Source: Lysinibacillus fusiformis (GTDB lineage: Bacteria; Bacillota; Bacilli; Bacillales_A; Planococcaceae). Taken from it: DNA of 64,000 nt. The first letter of the stretch is position 1, and every line of letters begins with the position of its first letter. Location of the stretch: contig NZ_PYWL01000001.1 in the NCBI RefSeq assembly GCF_003049525.1, positions 434,001 to 498,000 on the forward strand. The letters run 5' to 3'. The notes beneath the pieces are model-generated. The model worked only from the letters and a program-made list of their open reading frames with translations, made no database searches and was not told the DNA's origin. The translations under genes and the position numbers were made by a program. Positions 60,662 through 64,000 of the stretch are shown here, one piece after another.

Positions 60662-62204
60662 CCGTATTCCATCCTTCTTCAATAAAATTGATTGTCATTG
60701 GGATTTTTAATGCTCGCTCTAAATGCTTTTTATGTCGATTAGCTTGATACTTTTCAGCTGCTGCATTGTTCTTTACATAAATATTGAGCTGTACATAATC
60801 TTCCTCTGGATGCATCTCAATTGCATGTACAACATTTCGCTTTGAGACATTTAAAGCATAGACAAATTTTAATAACGCTCCAAAATCTCGTATTTTTCGA
60901 TAGTCCTCACGATTCATCCAAGTGGAGAACGGGGCAGCAAATCGTTCAAAATAATCTTTGTTTTTATAAGAGGCTAGAAGGGCTAGTTTGACTCTTTCTG
61001 GGTGATTTAAACCATCAATAGATTGATTCGCAATCAAATAAAAGGTGTGTTGGCTTGCAGAGCTTAATTCGATATATTCACCGATATTAAAAACCTTCGC
61101 TGCTTTTCTTATTAACCGCAAATCTTCTACATTATATGTTAAATAGCCTAAATGACAACATTCGCGATACAATTGATCAGCTAAATGCATCAAATAATCA
61201 ACCTCTTTTTCTGTTCGACCATACTGTCGTGCAAGCCTTCTGGCATTTCCTTCAAACACATTATATTTATCAAAGGCATTGCTATCTGCTTGCAAAATCT
61301 TTTTAATAATCAGTCCCTCACGTAAACCCTTCTTCGTAAGCTGAAATGACTTGGTTCCTACAGTATCCATTAACACTCTAAATACTTCTAAGGCAGGTAA
61401 AATAATATCAGCTCGGTCTGAAGACAGGCCATCTAGCTGCTTCAATTCTTGGAAGCTTAATTGACCTAAAAATAAGCTTAATTCATCTAAATTTTCTTTT
61501 GTCATTTCGTATCCATGGACACTAGCAATGGGATAATCATGTTTTTGTTGATGAATCTGTGCAATATTACGTGCACTCCCCCCAATTGCAATAATTGGTA
61601 AACCACTATTTTGAATCCATGATAATGTTTGAAATTGCTCTTTTATAAAGGCAATAAGCACCTTTCTTTCACCGCTATTCATGATGTCGCCCTTCACAAA
61701 ACGTTGCTTTAAAGAAACTGTCCCGAATGGAAAGCTATGTGATTGCAGAATTTCTTTGTTTTCAAACAGAGTAATTTCGGTACTACCACCACCAATATCA
61801 ATCGTAACTCCCGATTTGGTTCCACTGGAATAAGCAACAGCTACAAAGCCAAAATATGCTTCTTCTTCTTCTGATAAAAGCTCAATTTGAATACCAGTTC
61901 GTACTTTCATTTCTGCAATTATTTGGTCACGATTAGACGCTTGGCGGATAGCAGCCGTTGCCGCCGCTTTCACATCTGTCACTTCAAAATCTTCTAACAT
62001 CGCTTTAAATGTTTGTAATGTCTCGGCTAACACATAGATTCCTTCTTCAGACATCTCACCAGAGGGTTGTATATATGTACGTAAACGTGCCACCGTTTTA
62101 ATATTGCCTAGTTCATGGAGTCCCTCTTCATTGTTGTACTGATATAACACTAAACGAATAGTATTGGAGCCGATATCAATAATGGCTGTTTTAAGTTCAT
62201 TCAA
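60651..62204 (-). CDS. ppx: Exopolyphosphatase, Ppx/GppA family
   Basis: About 517 residues. The ASKHA phosphatase signature TAIIDIGSNTIRLVLY lies at the start; IDIGGGSTEITLF and AIGGSARNIA follow. The C-terminal half is an HD-like helical domain (about 315-517). It releases phosphate from polyphosphate and may also hydrolyse pppGpp. Start: TTG at 62204 lies nine bases after AAGGA and gives MNELKTAIID; an ATG at 62225 is in frame but lacks a clear site. It is co-transcribed with ppk, so synthesis and breakdown are made together. Confidence 0.9.
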   Translation of the reverse strand: MNELKTAIIDIGSNTIRLVLYQYNNEEGLHELGNIKTVARLRTYIQPSGEMSEEGIYVLAETLQTFKAMLEDFEVTDVKAAATAAIRQASNRDQIIAEMKVRTGIQIELLSEEEEAYFGFVAVAYSSGTKSGVTIDIGGGSTEITLFENKEILQSHSFPFGTVSLKQRFVKGDIMNSGERKVLIAFIKEQFQTLSWIQNSGLPIIAIGGSARNIAQIHQQKHDYPIASVHGYEMTKENLDELSLFLGQLSFQELKQLDGLSSDRADIILPALEVFRVLMDTVGTKSFQLTKKGLREGLIIKKILQADSNAFDKYNVFEGNARRLARQYGRTEKEVDYLMHLADQLYRECCHLGYLTYNVEDLRLIRKAAKVFNIGEYIELSSASQHTFYLIANQSIDGLNHPERVKLALLASYKNKDYFERFAAPFSTWMNREDYRKIRDFGALLKFVYALNVSKRNVVHAIEMHPEEDYVQLNIYVKNNAAAEKYQANRHKKHLERALKIPMTINFIEEGWNTDDN

Positions 62205-62265
62205 ATAATCACATCCTTCAAGCATCTTCTAATTATTTTGTTCACAATATGTAGACCTATACAAA

Positions 62266-62296
62266 AAAGTCGGATACTTTAAAGGCATCCGACTTT
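62266..62296. terminator. Terminator between cheV and ppx
   Basis: AAAGTCGGAT (62266-62275) with ATCCGACTTT (62287-62296). On the minus strand it follows the cheV stop and runs into TTTTGT. Confidence 0.8.
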
Positions 62297-62365
62297 ACTT
62301 TCATTTATTTATACTTTCAGGATACCCATTATTAAAGTTGTGAAGTATCATGTAAAGCACAACTA

Positions 62366-63268
62366 TTACAGAATTAATTGGTCAACACGTAGGATGAGCT
62401 CTGCAATTTCTGGCTTACTAATTTGATCTTCTGCTCCTACCTGATCACCTTTATGACGAAGGTCATCCGTAATTAGACTTGAGAATATGATAACTGGAAG
62501 TTTTTGAAGATCAGGATGCTCTTTGATTTTTCTTGTCAAATGATGCCCATCCATTTGCGGCATTTCAATATCTGTTACGACTAATTGAATATGTTCTGCG
62601 ATATCACTACCGCTCTTCGCAATTCCTTCTAAGTATTCATATGCATCTCGGCCATTTTCAAAGAACTCTACATTGTCATAGCCCGCTTCATTCATCGTAT
62701 CAAATAATAACTTCCGTAATAATGGTGAATCCTCTGCAATTAAAATACGTTTACCGGTACGTTCACGTTTGCCCAGCTTTTTAACAGATTCCACACTTAT
62801 GCCTGATTCAGGATTAATATCCACCATAATTCTTTCGAAATCGAGTAGTAGAATCATTTGCTCGTTTTGTTTAATAACACCTATAACTTGTGATGTTCCG
62901 CCTTGATACATATCTGAAGGCTTTTCAATTTGATTCCATGATATACGGTGAATTTGTGTCACGTTATCCACATGGAACACAACACGTTGCTTATTAAATT
63001 CAGCAACAATATATTTTTGTTGCGGGTTACGCTCAGTACTCTGAATTCCAAGTACCCGTAGCATATCCACAACTGGTAATACTTCACCTCGTAATTGAAT
63101 GATTCCTTCTACATGCGGGTGCGCGTGTGGAATAAATGTTACTGGAATCGGTTGAATGATTTCTTTTACTTTAATTACATTGATACCAAATTTATTGTTA
63201 GCTACTTCAAATTCAACGATTTCTAGCTCATTTGTGCCACTTTCTAATAATATTCCTTTATGTTCCAA
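62366..63268 (-). CDS. cheV: Chemotaxis coupling protein CheV (CheW-receiver)
   Basis: 300 residues (B. subtilis 303). The N-terminal CheW domain (about 12-150) has NKFGINVIKVKEII and GIIQLRGEVLPVVDM. The receiver domain (about 172-298) has the acidic pocket AEDSPLL and phosphorylation Asp in VVTDIEMPQMDG. It couples chemoreceptors to CheA and takes part in adaptation when phosphorylated. ATG 63268 follows AGAAAGGAGCG. Monocistronic. Confidence 0.95.
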   Translation of the reverse strand: MEHKGILLESGTNELEIVEFEVANNKFGINVIKVKEIIQPIPVTFIPHAHPHVEGIIQLRGEVLPVVDMLRVLGIQSTERNPQQKYIVAEFNKQRVVFHVDNVTQIHRISWNQIEKPSDMYQGGTSQVIGVIKQNEQMILLLDFERIMVDINPESGISVESVKKLGKRERTGKRILIAEDSPLLRKLLFDTMNEAGYDNVEFFENGRDAYEYLEGIAKSGSDIAEHIQLVVTDIEMPQMDGHHLTRKIKEHPDLQKLPVIIFSSLITDDLRHKGDQVGAEDQISKPEIAELILRVDQLIL

Positions 63269-63333
63269 TGCAACCCCGCTCCTTTCTCTACTTCAATTTA
63301 TAATTCAATTGTATCATAGGCAATACATTTCTC

Positions 63334-64000
63334 CTACTTGCTATTTCCATTTTTATCATTAACTTTTAGATGTACCAATAGGCCAATGACTGTCATGACG
63401 ATTAGCGTCGATAGTGCGACACGGCTAGCTAGTGTTCCGTAATCCTTCATCCATAATGTAACTGTTCCGTATACGGATGGCCCAATAATGGATGATACTT
63501 TCCCAGAGAAAGCAAACAAGCCAAAGAACTGTCCACGTTTCTCATCTGGTGACAATTCAATAATATAGGTCCTAGACGTTACCCACATAGAGCCAAGTGA
63601 TATACCAAAAAGACTACCTGCAAGCCAAAACATCCATTGTGCTGTCGCAAATACAGCAAACACTAAAGCGACAATCATAATGAGGGCTACCATAGTAATC
63701 GCGCGTTTAGCGCCTACTGATTTTGTAATATAGCCAAATGCCAAAGACCCAATTATCGTGGATACAGTAGAGACTAAATAAAGAATGATAAATTGACCCG
63801 AGCTAAAACCGACAATAGCCGTCGCGTAAACGGCCATCATTGCAATCGTAGTAGCGATAGCATCATTCAAAAAGAAATAAGCAATCATAAAAGTAAAGAT
63901 CGCCTTATATTGCTTCATATCCTTAAAGGTTTGAATAATTTCTTTATAGCCATCTAAAAATTTTAAAGACTTCCTCTGTGCTTTTGGGATTGGCTTATCT
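63334..64000 (-). CDS. MFS transporter, UMF1/Atg22-like, 5' part beyond window edge
   Basis: About 221 residues of the C-terminal half. The frame is open to the right edge; an internal Met at 63918 (MKQYKAIFTFMIAYFF) is not the start, since coding continues upstream (GYKEIIQTFKD). Six helices are visible. The segments FFLNDAIATTIAMMAVYA and GSMWVTSRTYIIELSP resemble the UMF1 family, whose members may export amino acids. The substrate is unknown. Confidence 0.8.
   Translation of the reverse strand, partial: DKPIPKAQRKSLKFLDGYKEIIQTFKDMKQYKAIFTFMIAYFFLNDAIATTIAMMAVYATAIVGFSSGQFIILYLVSTVSTIIGSLAFGYITKSVGAKRAITMVALIMIVALVFAVFATAQWMFWLAGSLFGISLGSMWVTSRTYIIELSPDEKRGQFFGLFAFSGKVSSIIGPSVYGTVTLWMKDYGTLASRVALSTLIVMTVIGLLVHLKVNDKNGNSK

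Overview
The window is about 64 kb of a low-GC Gram-positive chromosome, most likely a Lysinibacillus or close relative in Bacillaceae/Planococcaceae. The signs are AT-rich codon use, AGGAGG-type ribosome binding sites, compact hairpin terminators, and near-identical relatives of Bacillus subtilis RNase J1, RpoY, KtrC, YkuU, YkuV, DarB, CcpC, FadH and CheV. These genes lie in the exact mirror of the order I recall for B. subtilis (ykrA, rpoY, rnjA, ktrC, ykuV, ykuU, ccpC, darB, fadH, cheV). The window is therefore a conserved backbone into which accessory blocks have been set. No rRNA, tRNA, CRISPR array or intact mobile element was seen.

Layout. 1-2.2 kb: end of an ABC importer (permease, ATPase) with a divergent DeoR-type regulator. 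2.2-5.3 kb: HAD phosphatase, a free-standing 23-codon cationic peptide gene, and rpoY-rnjA. 5.4-6.4 kb: a Ser/Arg-rich small protein translationally coupled to a protein kinase. 6.5-10.5 kb: TetR regulator and SwrC-like RND pump with an operator inside the promoter spacer. 10.6-14.5 kb: secreted glycosyl-hydrolase-like protein, a Mef-like MFS pump behind a macrolide-type leader peptide and attenuator, then an IS1182-type transposase remnant and a GC-rich dispersed repeat. 14.5-21.4 kb: mprF, and the DctSR two-component system with its dicarboxylate transporter, which has a clear cre site. 21.5-25.7 kb: acetyltransferases, an S66 (MccF-like) peptidase and a GNAT-S51 peptidase fusion. 25.7-27.7 kb: ktrC, ykuV, ykuU. 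28.1-32.5 kb: XRE-cupin regulator and potABCD. 33-34.9 kb: MFS drug pump and TPP riboswitch-thiW. 35-46.8 kb: an eight-gene MoxR/DUF58/VWA/ABC operon. 47-49.6 kb: ccpC, darB, a small membrane protein, and fadH with a FadR-like box. 49.8-56.4 kb: hydroxy-acid catabolic operon with a divergent TetR regulator. 56.5-64 kb: PAS-GGDEF-EAL protein, ppk, ppx, cheV, and an MFS gene cut by the window edge.

How genes work together. Carbon use is served by DctSR/DctP (under CcpA through cre), CcpC, the GntP/dehydrogenase operon and FadH. Stress and envelope defence are served by MprF, the RND and MFS pumps, the YkuU/YkuV redox pair, and polyphosphate and c-di-GMP enzymes. KtrC and DarB are both relatives of c-di-AMP-binding proteins. 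The least explained parts are the Ser/Arg-rich protein plus kinase pair, the 23-codon cationic peptide unit, the peptidase/acetyltransferase cluster, and the large MoxR/VWA/ABC membrane operon with its hexanucleotide-encoded Gly-Gln tract. All coordinates and motifs were read by eye. Family names rest on recognising motifs and homologues from memory, not on a search.
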